DNA of 64,000 nt, taken from positions 6,076,001 to 6,140,000 of the forward strand of contig NZ_CP047318.1 in assembly GCF_009857135.1 (NCBI RefSeq). Reading direction: 5' to 3'. How positions within the stretch are numbered: the stretch's first letter is position 1; every line of letters starts with the position of its first letter. Of the stretch, positions 51,613 through 60,436 are shown piece after piece. The notes below the pieces were generated by a model that saw only the letters and a program-made list of their open reading frames with translations, ran no database searches and had not been told where the DNA came from. The translations under genes and the position numbers were made by a program. This DNA comes from Streptomyces sp. HM190. Lineage in GTDB: Bacteria > Actinomycetota > Actinomycetes > Streptomycetales > Streptomycetaceae.

Positions 51613-53958
51613 ATGGAACCGACCGAGAGCGTCGCCCCGGGCTCACGGCTGCGTCCGCGCCGTGTGTCCGGGGCCTGGCGATGGGGGCGCTCCCTGCTCA
51701 TGGGGGGACGCCCGTTCGAGGGAACCCGAGAGCGCGTCGGTGACCGGGAGCCGACGGCGCACCCCCGATCGGAGCAGTCGCCGGGCCGCGCGGTCGCCGC
51801 CGGCCCCGGCCTTCTCGTCCCCGCCCCGGCGCAGCTCACCGTCGGCACCGGCACCGCCCCACGCGCCACGGGCACGCTCGGTGACGGCCGTGGCCACGGC
51901 CTGCCCGGCCACGACACCGAACGCCCACTGTCCTGGCCCGCCCTGCCCGCCGCTGTCGTGGGCCTCGCCGGCGCGATCCTGGGCGCCGGGTTCTACCGGG
52001 CGTTCGCCGGCCAGCACGCGCTCTTCCCGTCCGGCGCGGTCGGCTGGGCCCTCGCCCTGCTCGCCGGCGTCATCGTCGGCCACCTCGTCGCCATGGGCCG
52101 CGCCCGCTGGTGGGGCGGCACCGGTTCCGGCGCCGCCCTCACCCTCGCCGTCCTGATCCTCTACGGCTGGCTGCCGGCCGGCATGGTCAGCCTCACCGTC
52201 GTCGTCCTCGTCGGCATCGCCCGCCGGGGCCGCTGGCGCCAGGGCGTGCTGCACGGCGCGGTCGACATCCTCGGCATCGGCGCCGGAGCCCTGATCCTCC
52301 GCCTCTTCGGCCGCGTCCCCTCGGTCGAGCAGCCCTGGGACCCGGAGAGCTGGAACCTGTACGCGGCGCCCCAGGTGGCGCTCGTCGCCGTCGCCTACCT
52401 CACCGTCACCCGCGCCCTGCTGTGGTATCTGGCGGCACCGCGCGGCGGTCTCCCCACGGTCGCCCGCACCGCCCTGGTCCGGCAGGGCCTCGTCGCCGTC
52501 GCGCTGTTCGGCATCGCCCCCCTGATCTGCGTCGTCGCCGCGGCCCAGCCCCTGCTGCTGCCGCTGTTCGCCATCCCGCTCATCGCGCTCGACTCCACCC
52601 TGTGGATCGCGCGTGCCCGGGCGGAGGAACAGCTCCGCGACCCGCTCACCGGCCTGCCCAACCGCCAGTGGCTGCTGGAACGGACCTGGACCGCCCTGGA
52701 CGACGCCGAACGCATCGGCGCGCGCTCCGCCCTGATGCTGATCGACCTCGACCGCTTCCGGTCCGTCAACGACACCCTCGGGCACCTCGCGGGCGACCGG
52801 CTGCTGCTGCAGATCGCCGAGCGGCTGCGGGTCGCGCTGCCGCGCGGGGCGGAGGCCGCACGGCTCGGCGGCGACGAGTTCGCCGTCCTGCTGCCCGTCG
52901 CCGACTCGACGACCTCCGCCTCCCGTGTCGCCCGCAACCTCGTCGCCGCGCTCGGCTCCCCGCTCGACCTCGACGGGCTCACCCTCGTCCTGGAGGCCAG
53001 CGCCGGGCTCGCCGTCTTCCCCGACCACGCGCTCGACGCGGAAGGGCTCCTCAGACGGGCGGACGTGGCGATGTACCAGGCGAAGCGGGACCGCACCGGC
53101 GTCGAGGTCTACGAGTCCAAGCGGGACTCGAACACCCCGGACCGGCTCGGCCTCCTCGGCGACCTGCGGCGCGCGCTCGACGCGCAGGAGGTCGAACTGC
53201 ACTACCAGCCGAAGGTCCGCTTCGACGGACAGGTGGCCGGACTGGAGGCGCTCGTGCGCTGGGTGCACCCCGAGCGGGGGAAGGTGCCGCCGGACGAGTT
53301 CATAGCGATCGCCGAGTCCTCCGGGCTGATGCCGCACCTCACCGAGTACGTCCTGGAGACGGCCCTCGGACAGGTGGCCCGCTGGCGCGCCCAGGGACTG
53401 CACGTACCGGTCGCCGTGAACGTGTCGCCCCGTGACGTCCACACCCCCGGCTTCGCGGGCGCGGTCGCCGCGCGGCTGGCCCGGCACGGAGTTCCCGCGG
53501 GAGCGCTCCAACTGGAGATCACGGAACACGTGCTACTGGAGGACCCGCAGCGGGCCGCGGACACCCTGGCCGGGCTGACCGGGCACGGGGTGAAGATGTC
53601 GCTCGACGACTTCGGGACCGGGTACTCCTCGCTGGTCCACCTGCGGCGCCTGCCCGTGAGCGAGCTGAAGATCGACCGTTCGTTCGTGGCGCGGCTCGCC
53701 GTCGACACGGAGGACGCGGAGATCGTGCGCTGCACCGTCGACCTCGCGCACTCCCTGGGCCTGCTGGTCGTCGCGGAGGGCGTCGAGGACGACGAGACGT
53801 GGGAGCGGTTGCGCGATCTGGGCTGCGACGCCGTCCAGGGGTGGCTGGTCGCCGCGGCGATGCCGCCGGACGAGACCACGGCGTGGCTCCGGGCCCGGGG
53901 GTCGCGAGGCTGGCAGCGCCCGGCGGCGGCCCTGCCGGCAGCGACGGCGGACGAGTAG
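51613..53958 (+). CDS. Membrane-bound GGDEF-EAL protein (cyclic di-GMP turnover)
   Basis: 781 residues from ATG 51613 with GAGAGGG upstream; the open frame to 51499 was rejected. A polar leader of about 110 residues precedes seven or so helices (about 115-330), which form the sensor region. The diguanylate cyclase motif GGDEF is intact at 419-423, with no RxxD inhibitory site just before it. The EAL domain is intact: EAL at 545-547, NVSPRD, ITEH, DDFGTGYSS, LKIDRSF and AEGVED. It may therefore both make and degrade c-di-GMP, a developmental signal in Streptomyces. It follows ligA with its own promoter region. Confidence 0.93.
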   Translation: MEPTESVAPGSRLRPRRVSGAWRWGRSLLMGGRPFEGTRERVGDREPTAHPRSEQSPGRAVAAGPGLLVPAPAQLTVGTGTAPRATGTLGDGRGHGLPGHDTERPLSWPALPAAVVGLAGAILGAGFYRAFAGQHALFPSGAVGWALALLAGVIVGHLVAMGRARWWGGTGSGAALTLAVLILYGWLPAGMVSLTVVVLVGIARRGRWRQGVLHGAVDILGIGAGALILRLFGRVPSVEQPWDPESWNLYAAPQVALVAVAYLTVTRALLWYLAAPRGGLPTVARTALVRQGLVAVALFGIAPLICVVAAAQPLLLPLFAIPLIALDSTLWIARARAEEQLRDPLTGLPNRQWLLERTWTALDDAERIGARSALMLIDLDRFRSVNDTLGHLAGDRLLLQIAERLRVALPRGAEAARLGGDEFAVLLPVADSTTSASRVARNLVAALGSPLDLDGLTLVLEASAGLAVFPDHALDAEGLLRRADVAMYQAKRDRTGVEVYESKRDSNTPDRLGLLGDLRRALDAQEVELHYQPKVRFDGQVAGLEALVRWVHPERGKVPPDEFIAIAESSGLMPHLTEYVLETALGQVARWRAQGLHVPVAVNVSPRDVHTPGFAGAVAARLARHGVPAGALQLEITEHVLLEDPQRAADTLAGLTGHGVKMSLDDFGTGYSSLVHLRRLPVSELKIDRSFVARLAVDTEDAEIVRCTVDLAHSLGLLVVAEGVEDDETWERLRDLGCDAVQGWLVAAAMPPDETTAWLRARGSRGWQRPAAALPAATADE

Positions 53959-54021
53959 CCACCGGGCGCGCACGAGGGAGGGACCGGGGCGCCTCACAGC
54001 TCGGGGGTGCGCTGTCCGTTC

Positions 54022-54184
54022 GGCGGGTGCGGGTCCGTGGGGGCCGTTCGCGCAGTTCCCCGCGCCCCTGACAGGGAACGGGCCTGCGACCCGCCCTCCA
54101 GCTGAAAAGCGCGGGGCGCAGCCCCGGTCGCTTATCGGGGGCGCGGGGAACTGCGCGGGAAACCACACACCACCCGCACCCGCC
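54022..54184. repeat. Inverted-repeat intergenic element, copy 2 (MITE/REP-like)
   Basis: The ends carry a 13-bp inverted repeat (54022-54034 with 54172-54184). The inner arms are a perfect 19-bp inverted repeat (54049-54067 with 54140-54158). The centre has a small G/C hairpin (54112-54126). It shares two exact blocks of 23 and 22 bases, in inverted orientation, with the element at 47,862-48,035. It lies between the GGDEF-EAL gene and gatC; the whole 53,959-54,312 gap (354 nt) contains nothing else recognisable. Confidence 0.8.
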
Positions 54185-54312
54185 AACGCATCCGTGCCCC
54201 CACCCCGTAGGCGCCCGGCCGAGCCCGCGCAGCAAACCCGTGCACGGTCACACCGGCCCGCCCCATAGGATTGGCGCCAAACCACATCGCACTCACCCCA
54301 GAGGATCGCTGC

Positions 54313-54609
54313 ATGCCTGGCATCACGCGCGAGGAGGTCGCCCACCTCGCCCGGCTGGCGCGTCTGGAGCTGAAGCCCGAAGAGCTCGACCACTTCGCAG
54401 GCCAGCTGGACGACATCATCGGCGCGGTCGCCCGCGTCAGCGAGGTCGCCGACCAAGACGTCCCGCCGACCTCGCACCCGCTGCCGCTGACGAACGTCAT
54501 GCGCGCGGACGAGGTCCGTCCGTCGCTCACCCCCGAGCAGGCGCTCTCCGGCGCCCCGGCCCAGGAGCAGCAGCGTTTCAAGGTGCCGCAGATCCTGGGG
54601 GAGGACTGA
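54313..54609 (+). CDS. gatC: Aspartyl/glutamyl-tRNA amidotransferase subunit C
   Basis: 98 residues from ATG 54313; the frame open from 54271 was rejected. It has the family pattern ITREEVAHLARLARLEL, LDDIIGAV and VMRADEV, and ends with VPQILGED. GatC bridges GatA and GatB in the complex that converts Glu-tRNA(Gln) and Asp-tRNA(Asn) to the correct amides. It is the first gene of gatC-gatA-X-gatB; the gatA start is 7 nt after its stop. Confidence 0.96.
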   Translation: MPGITREEVAHLARLARLELKPEELDHFAGQLDDIIGAVARVSEVADQDVPPTSHPLPLTNVMRADEVRPSLTPEQALSGAPAQEQQRFKVPQILGED

Positions 54610-54616
54610 TCACGTC

Positions 54617-56113
54617 ATGACCGACGCCATCATCAAGCTCACCGCGGCTCAGATCGCCGCGAGGATCGCCTCCGGCGAACTCACCGCCGTGCAGGTCACC
54701 GAGGCCCACCTGGCCCGGATCGAGGCCGTCGACGAGAAGGTGCACGCCTTCCTCCACGTCGACCGCGAGGGCGCCCTCGCCCAGGCCCGTGCCGTGGACG
54801 AGAAGCGGGCGCGGGGCGAGAAGCTCGGTCCCCTCGCCGGTGTCCCGCTCGCGCTCAAGGACATCTTCACCACGGTCGGCGTCCCGACCACCGTGGGCTC
54901 GAAGATGCTCGAAGGGTGGATCCCGCCCTACGACGCCACCCTCACCAAGCGGCTGAAGGACGCGGACGTCGTCATCCTCGGCAAGACCAACATGGACGAG
55001 TTCGCCATGGGGTCCAGCACCGAGAACAGCGCCTACGGCCCGACCGGCAACCCCTGGGACCTCACCCGGATCCCCGGCGGATCCGGCGGCGGCTCCTCCG
55101 CCTCCCTCGCCTCCTTCCAGGCGCCCCTCGCCATCGGCACCGACACCGGCGGCTCGATCCGCCAGCCGGCCGCCGTCACCGGCACGGTCGGCGTGAAGCC
55201 GACGTACGGGGCCGTCTCCCGGTACGGCATGGTCGCCTTCTCGTCCTCCCTCGACCAGGGCGGGCCCTGCGCCCGTACGGTCCTGGACGCGGCGCTCCTG
55301 CACGAGGTCATCGCCGGTCACGACCCGATGGACTCCACGTCCATCGACGCGCCGGTCCCGCCGGTCGTCGAGGCCGCCCGCAACGGCTCGGTCGCCGGGA
55401 TGCGCGTGGGCGTCGTCAAGCAGTTCCGCGGCGAGGGCTACCAGGCCGGTGTGGTCCAGCGGTTCGACGAGTCCGTCGAGCTGCTGCGGGAACTGGGCGC
55501 CGAGATCGTCGAGCTGGACTGCCCGTCGTTCGACCTGGCGCTGGCCGCGTACTACCTGATCGCGCCGAGCGAGTGCTCCTCGAACCTCGCCCGCTTCGAC
55601 GGCCTCCGCTACGGCCTGCGGACCGGCGACGACGGCTCGCACTCCGCCGAGGAGGTCACCTCCCTCACCCGTGAGGCGGGCTTCGGCGCCGAGGTGAAGC
55701 GCCGCATCATGCTCGGCACGTACGCCCTCAGCTCCGGCTACTACGACGCGTACTACGGCAGCGCCCAGAAGGTCCGGACGCTCATCACCCGCGACTTCGA
55801 GAAGTCGTTCGAGAAGGTGGACGTCATCGTCTCCCCGACGACGCCGACCACCGCCTTCCCGATCGGTGAGCGCGCCGACGACCCGATGGCGATGTACCTC
55901 GCCGACCTGTGCACCATCCCGACCAACCTCGCGGGCAACGCCGCGATGTCCCTGCCCTGCGGTCTCGCGCCGGAGGACGGGTTGCCGGTCGGGCTCCAGA
56001 TCATCGCCCCGGCCCTGAAGGACGACCGTCTCTACAAGGTCGGCGCCGCTGTCGAGGCCGCCTTCGTGGAAAGGTGGGGGCACCCGCTGCTCGAGGAGGC
56101 TCCGTCGCTGTGA
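54617..56113 (+). CDS. gatA: Aspartyl/glutamyl-tRNA amidotransferase subunit A
   Basis: 498 residues from ATG 54617. The amidase-signature catalytic triad is Lys81 (LALKDIF), Ser156 (GGSGGGSS) and Ser180 (TDTGGSIRQPA). The subunit releases ammonia from glutamine or asparagine and passes it to GatB. The stop overlaps the next start as GTGA (56110-56113). Confidence 0.98.
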   Translation: MTDAIIKLTAAQIAARIASGELTAVQVTEAHLARIEAVDEKVHAFLHVDREGALAQARAVDEKRARGEKLGPLAGVPLALKDIFTTVGVPTTVGSKMLEGWIPPYDATLTKRLKDADVVILGKTNMDEFAMGSSTENSAYGPTGNPWDLTRIPGGSGGGSSASLASFQAPLAIGTDTGGSIRQPAAVTGTVGVKPTYGAVSRYGMVAFSSSLDQGGPCARTVLDAALLHEVIAGHDPMDSTSIDAPVPPVVEAARNGSVAGMRVGVVKQFRGEGYQAGVVQRFDESVELLRELGAEIVELDCPSFDLALAAYYLIAPSECSSNLARFDGLRYGLRTGDDGSHSAEEVTSLTREAGFGAEVKRRIMLGTYALSSGYYDAYYGSAQKVRTLITRDFEKSFEKVDVIVSPTTPTTAFPIGERADDPMAMYLADLCTIPTNLAGNAAMSLPCGLAPEDGLPVGLQIIAPALKDDRLYKVGAAVEAAFVERWGHPLLEEAPSL

Positions 56114-56349
56114 GTGCACTGACCAAGGCCAAGGGCTTCAAGAAGTCCAAGTCCGGCACGTATCTGTCCATGGCCGCCACGGCGTTCGGCGCGATCGGTG
56201 TCGCCAAGCGCCTCAAGACCGCCCGCGCCGAGAAGGACACCCTGGTCCTGATCGACGCCACCGTGTCCGCCGTCGCCATCGTCACCGGCCTCGCCATCCT
56301 CTACCGCGAGCTGAAGCGGCTGGGCGACGACGACGTCCTGCTGGGCTGA
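56110..56349 (+). CDS. Small membrane protein inserted in the gat operon
   Basis: 79 residues from GTG 56110, overlapping the gatA stop by four bases. The N-terminus is lysine-rich (TKAKGFKKSKSG) and is followed by two hydrophobic segments (about 19-35 and 47-66) with a charged loop between (KRLKTARAEKD), so two helices are likely. No known domain. It lies between gatA and gatB with a 15-nt gap to gatB, and so is almost certainly co-translated with them. Such an insertion between gat genes is unusual. Confidence 0.85.
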   Translation: MSALTKAKGFKKSKSGTYLSMAATAFGAIGVAKRLKTARAEKDTLVLIDATVSAVAIVTGLAILYRELKRLGDDDVLLG

Positions 56350-56364
56350 GAGGGAAGTTTCACC

Positions 56365-57879
56365 GTGACCACCACGACCGACCTGGTGTCGTACGAGGAC
56401 GCACTCGCGTCGTACGACCCCGTCATGGGCCTTGAGGTCCATGTCGAACTCGGCACCAAGACGAAGATGTTCTGCGGCTGTTCGACCGAACTCGGTCAGG
56501 ACGCCAACACGCAGACCTGCCCTGTCTGCCTCGGCCTGCCCGGCGCGCTCCCCGTCGTCAACGCGACCGGTGTGGAGTCCGCCATCAAGATCGGTCTCGC
56601 GCTGAACTGCGAGATCGCCGAGTGGTGCCGTTTCGCCCGGAAGAACTACTTCTATCCGGACATGCCGAAGAACTTCCAGACCTCCCAGTACGACGAGCCG
56701 ATCGCCTTCGACGGCTACCTCGACGTGCAGCTGGAGGACGGCGAGGTCTTCCGTGTGGAGATCGAGCGCGCCCACATGGAGGAGGACACCGGCAAGTCGA
56801 CCCACGTCGGTGGTGCCACCGGCCGTATCCACGGCGCCTCGCACTCCCTCCTCGACTACAACCGCGCGGGCATCCCGCTCATCGAGATCGTCACCAAGCC
56901 GATCGTCGGTGCCGGGGAGCGCGCGCCGGAGGTCGCCAAGGCGTACGTCCGGGAGCTGCGCGAGGTCATCAAGGCGCTCGGCGTCTCCGAGGCCCGCATG
57001 GAGATGGGCCAGATGCGCTGCGACGTGAACCTGTCGCTGCGCCCGCACGGCACCGAGAAGTTCGGCACCCGTTCGGAGACGAAGAACGTGAACTCGCTGC
57101 GGTCCGTGGAGCGCGCGGCCCGCTTCGAGATCCAGCGGCACGCGGCCGTCCTGAGCAGTGGCGGGACGATCATCCAGGAGACCCGGCACTTCCACGAGGA
57201 CACGGGGTCGACGACCTCGGGCCGGGTGAAGGAGGAGGCCGAGGACTACCGCTACTTCCCCGAGCCCGACCTGGTGCCGGTGGCGCCCTCGCGCGCGTGG
57301 GTCGAGGAGATCCGGTCCGCGCTGCCCGAGCTGCCGCTGGTCCGCCGCAACCGGCTCCGCGAGGAGTGGGCCGTCAGCGGCACCGACATGCAGGCGATCC
57401 TCAACGCGGGCGCGCTGGAGCCGATCGTCGCCACCATCGAGGCCGGGGCGGACGCCGCCTCCGCCCGCAAATGGTGGATGGGTGAGCTGGCCCGCAGCGC
57501 CAACGAGTCGGGCAAGGCGCTCGACGAGCTGGCGATCACGCCGGCGCAGGTCGCCCGGGTCACCGAGCTGGTCGCGAAGGGTGACCTGAACGACAAGCTG
57601 GCGCGCCAGGTCATCGAGGGCGTCCTCGCGGGCGAGGGCACCCCGGACGAGGTCGTCGACCAGCGCGGTCTGAAGGTCGTCTCCGACGAGGGCGCCCTGA
57701 CCACCGCGGTCGAGGAGGCCATCGCCGGCAACCCGGCCATCGCGGACAAGATCCGCGGCGGCAAGGTGGCCGCGGCCGGTGCGCTGGTCGGCGCGGTCAT
57801 GAAGGCCACGCGCGGCCAGGCGGACGCGGCCCGCGTCAAGGAACTGATCCTGGAGAAGCTGGGCGTCGGCGAGGGCTGA
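56365..57879 (+). CDS. gatB: Aspartyl/glutamyl-tRNA amidotransferase subunit B
   Basis: 504 residues from GTG 56365 with GAGAGGGAAG upstream. Family motifs: VMGLEVHVELGTKTKMFC at the start, with a zinc-type cysteine set (CGCS, then CPVCLG), YFYPDMPKNFQTSQYD, and FGTRSETKNVNS. The C-terminal helical and YqeY domains bind tRNA. GatB phosphorylates the misacylated Glu/Asp-tRNA and catalyses the amidation. A terminator follows. Confidence 0.98.
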   Translation: MTTTTDLVSYEDALASYDPVMGLEVHVELGTKTKMFCGCSTELGQDANTQTCPVCLGLPGALPVVNATGVESAIKIGLALNCEIAEWCRFARKNYFYPDMPKNFQTSQYDEPIAFDGYLDVQLEDGEVFRVEIERAHMEEDTGKSTHVGGATGRIHGASHSLLDYNRAGIPLIEIVTKPIVGAGERAPEVAKAYVRELREVIKALGVSEARMEMGQMRCDVNLSLRPHGTEKFGTRSETKNVNSLRSVERAARFEIQRHAAVLSSGGTIIQETRHFHEDTGSTTSGRVKEEAEDYRYFPEPDLVPVAPSRAWVEEIRSALPELPLVRRNRLREEWAVSGTDMQAILNAGALEPIVATIEAGADAASARKWWMGELARSANESGKALDELAITPAQVARVTELVAKGDLNDKLARQVIEGVLAGEGTPDEVVDQRGLKVVSDEGALTTAVEEAIAGNPAIADKIRGGKVAAAGALVGAVMKATRGQADAARVKELILEKLGVGEG

Positions 57880-57887
57880 GCACACCC

Positions 57888-57923
57888 CGAAGGGCGGTGC
57901 GTCGGGGCGCGCACCGCCCTTCG
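57888..57923 (+). terminator. 14-bp terminator of the gat operon
   Basis: A perfect 14-bp stem (57888-57901 with 57910-57923) with an 8-nt loop starts 9 nt after the gatB stop and is followed by a GCTGTGTG stretch. Confidence 0.88.
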
Positions 57924-57956
57924 CTGTGTGCTCGGGTGTGACGCAGGGCGACAGAG

Positions 57957-57964
57957 TGACGTCA
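57957..57964. promoter_or_regulatory. Palindromic TGACGTCA upstream of the MMPL transporter
   Basis: TGACGTCA, flanked by ACAGAG and TCTGT, is a possible operator 172 nt before the GTG at 58136. It is part of the leader region, which also contains another palindrome at 58035-58045. Confidence 0.35.
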
Positions 57965-58034
57965 TCTGTCCTGTGAGCTGCCTCGCATCTGATGTGAGGA
58001 GACCCTCAAAGGGCCCAAACGATCAGTTTCGGGT

Positions 58035-58045
58035 GCAACAGTTGC
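58035..58045. promoter_or_regulatory. 11-bp perfect palindrome upstream of the MMPL transporter
   Basis: GCAACAGTTGC is a perfect odd palindrome 90 nt before the MMPL start. It is a candidate binding site for a TetR- or MarR-like repressor; none is encoded next to it. Confidence 0.35.
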
Positions 58046-58135
58046 CAGGGATCGCTCATGTGTTCTTTGCCTGCCGTTCAGCCCCGAATGGGCTGTACGC
58101 GGTCAAAGAGCCCCCCATCCCCAGGAGCACGTTCC

Positions 58136-60436
58136 GTGGCAGCCCTAGCACGCTGGTGCGTCCGGCACCGTCTCGTCGCCGTTCTGCTGTGGCTCCTCGC
58201 CTTCGCCGGCACCGCCGCCGGCGCGGTGGCGGCGGGCGCCGCGTACTCGAACGACTACAAGACGCCCGGAACCGAGTCCAGCCGTGCCACCGAGCTCCTG
58301 AGCACGGGCTTCCCCGGCGTGAGCGGCGACAACGCCACCGTCGTCTGGCACACCGAGCACGGCTCCGTGCGGGCCGCCGCCGTCGAACAGACGATGACCC
58401 GGACCCTCGACGAGATCGCCGGCCTGCCCGGTGTCGCCGCCGTGACCGACCCGTACGACGGTGCCGGCGCCGACCGGATCAGCCGTGACGGGCACACCGC
58501 CTACGCGAGCGTGACCTTCGACCGTCCGGCCGGCGACGTGGACAAGGCGCAGGCCGAGGCCGTCGTCGACACCGCGAAGGCCGCCGGGTCCCACGACCTG
58601 CAGGTGGAGCTGGGCGGCGAGGCGATCGGCCTCACCGAGACCTCCGGGGGACACCTCGCCGAGATCGTCGGCGTGCTCGTCGCCGCCGTGGTCCTCTTCC
58701 TCGCCTTCGGCTCGCTCGCCGCCAGCGTGCTGCCGATCGCGACCGCCCTGGTCGGCGTCGGCACCGCCTACGCGGGTATCACCCTGCTCGGCCACGTCAT
58801 GACCGTCGCCGACTTCGCCCCCATGCTGGGCACCCTCATCGGCCTCGGCGTCGGCATCGACTACGCGCTGTTCATCGTCACCCGGCACCGGCGCGGACTG
58901 AAACGCGGACTGCCCGTCGAGGAGGCCGCGCGCAACGCCGTCGCCACCACCGGGCGGGCCGTGGTGTTCGCGGGCGCGACCGTGTGCATAGCCCTCCTGG
59001 GCATGCTGATCCTGCGGCTCGGCTTCCTCAACGGGGTCGCGATCGCCGCCTCGCTGACCGTGGTCCTCACTGTCGCCGCCTCCGTGACACTGCTGCCCGC
59101 GCTGCTGTCCTTCATCGGCATGCGGGCGCTCAGCCGCCGCGAACGCCGCCGTCTGGCGGAGCACGGGCCCGAGCCGGAAGTGCCCACGGGCTTCGCCGCC
59201 CGCTGGTCGGCGTTCGTCGAACGGCACCCCAAGAAGCTCGGCGCGATCGCCCTCGTCGTCATGACCCTGCTCGCGCTGCCCACCCTGGGCCTGCGCCTGG
59301 GCACCTCCGACCAGGGCAACGACCCGAGGGCGAGCACCACCCGCCAGGCGTACGACCTCCTCGCCGACGGCTTCGGCCCCGGCGTGAACGGGCCGCTCAC
59401 CCTGGTCACCCACGTCGACGGCGCCGCCGACAAGCTCGCCCTCGACAACCTCGACGCAACCCTGCGCACCACCGAGGGCGTCTCCGCGGTCACCCCGGTC
59501 ACCTTCAACACCGGCGGTGACACCGCGTACCTCACCGTCGTCCCCGACTCCTCCCCGCAGTCGGAGAGGACCAGCGACCTGGTCGAACGGCTGCGCGACG
59601 AGGTGCTGCCGCGGGCCGAGAGCGGTACCTCGCTCGATGTGCACGTCGGAGGGGTGACCGCCGGTTACGACGACTTCGCCGACGTCATCGTCGGCAAGCT
59701 GCCGCTGTTCGTGGGGGCCGTGATCGGCCTCGGCTGCCTGCTGCTCCTGCTCGCCTTCCGGTCGATCGGCATCCCGCTGAAGGCCGCCGCGATGAACGTG
59801 GCCGCCGTCGCCGCCGCGTTCGGCGTGGTCGTCGCGATCTTCCAGTGGGGCTGGGGGAGCGAGCTGCTCGGCCTCGGCCGGGCGGGCCCGATCGAGCCGT
59901 TCCTCCCGGTGATCATGGTCTCGGTCCTCTTCGGGCTCTCCATGGACTACCAGGTCTTCCTGGTCAGCCGGATGTACGAGGAATGGCTGGAGACCGGCGA
60001 CAACCGGCGCGCGGTCCGTGTCGGCCTCGCCGAGACCAGCCGGGTGATCAACTCCGCGGCGGTCATCATGATCTCCGTCTTCCTCGCCTTCGTGCTGAGC
60101 GGCGACCGGGTGATCGCCATGTTCGGCATCGCGCTCGCCGCCGCCGTCGCCCTCGACGCGTTCGTCCTGCGCACGCTCCTCGTCCCCGCCCTGATGCACC
60201 TGCTCGGCGGAGCCAACTGGTGGCTGCCCCGCTGGCTCGACCGCCGCCTGCCCCGCATCAGCATCGAGCCGCCCGAGTGCCGCGCCGCCCATGAGAGGCT
60301 GGCCGCCGCGACGGACGCCGAGGCGGCGGACGTACTGGCGGGGGACGCCGGAGAGGTAACGAGGCCTCGGACCGCCGACGCGACGGACGTACGGGTGAAG
60401 GAGCGACCGCAGGATGTACGCGATATCCCTGGGTGA
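58136..60436 (+). CDS. MMPL-family (RND-type) transporter
   Basis: 766 residues from GTG 58136, with AGGAG eight bases upstream. Helix 1 (LVAVLLWLLAFAGTAAGAV) is followed by an extracellular domain (NDYKTPGTESSRATELL) and a cluster of helices; a second repeat starts near residue 395 with HPKKLGAIALVVMTLL. The proton-relay region reads GVGIDYALFIVTRHR in the first half and GLSMDYQVFLVSRMYEEW in the second, both with the conserved Asp-Tyr pair. MMPL proteins in actinobacteria export lipids, siderophores or drugs; the substrate is unknown. It overlaps the GNAT gene by 23 nt. Confidence 0.92.
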   Translation: MAALARWCVRHRLVAVLLWLLAFAGTAAGAVAAGAAYSNDYKTPGTESSRATELLSTGFPGVSGDNATVVWHTEHGSVRAAAVEQTMTRTLDEIAGLPGVAAVTDPYDGAGADRISRDGHTAYASVTFDRPAGDVDKAQAEAVVDTAKAAGSHDLQVELGGEAIGLTETSGGHLAEIVGVLVAAVVLFLAFGSLAASVLPIATALVGVGTAYAGITLLGHVMTVADFAPMLGTLIGLGVGIDYALFIVTRHRRGLKRGLPVEEAARNAVATTGRAVVFAGATVCIALLGMLILRLGFLNGVAIAASLTVVLTVAASVTLLPALLSFIGMRALSRRERRRLAEHGPEPEVPTGFAARWSAFVERHPKKLGAIALVVMTLLALPTLGLRLGTSDQGNDPRASTTRQAYDLLADGFGPGVNGPLTLVTHVDGAADKLALDNLDATLRTTEGVSAVTPVTFNTGGDTAYLTVVPDSSPQSERTSDLVERLRDEVLPRAESGTSLDVHVGGVTAGYDDFADVIVGKLPLFVGAVIGLGCLLLLLAFRSIGIPLKAAAMNVAAVAAAFGVVVAIFQWGWGSELLGLGRAGPIEPFLPVIMVSVLFGLSMDYQVFLVSRMYEEWLETGDNRRAVRVGLAETSRVINSAAVIMISVFLAFVLSGDRVIAMFGIALAAAVALDAFVLRTLLVPALMHLLGGANWWLPRWLDRRLPRISIEPPECRAAHERLAAATDAEAADVLAGDAGEVTRPRTADATDVRVKERPQDVRDIPG

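Noticed and set aside
47862..54184. Insertion sequence or transposon with coding capacity
   Set aside because: The inverted-repeat elements are only 160-175 bp and have no transposase; at most they are non-autonomous.
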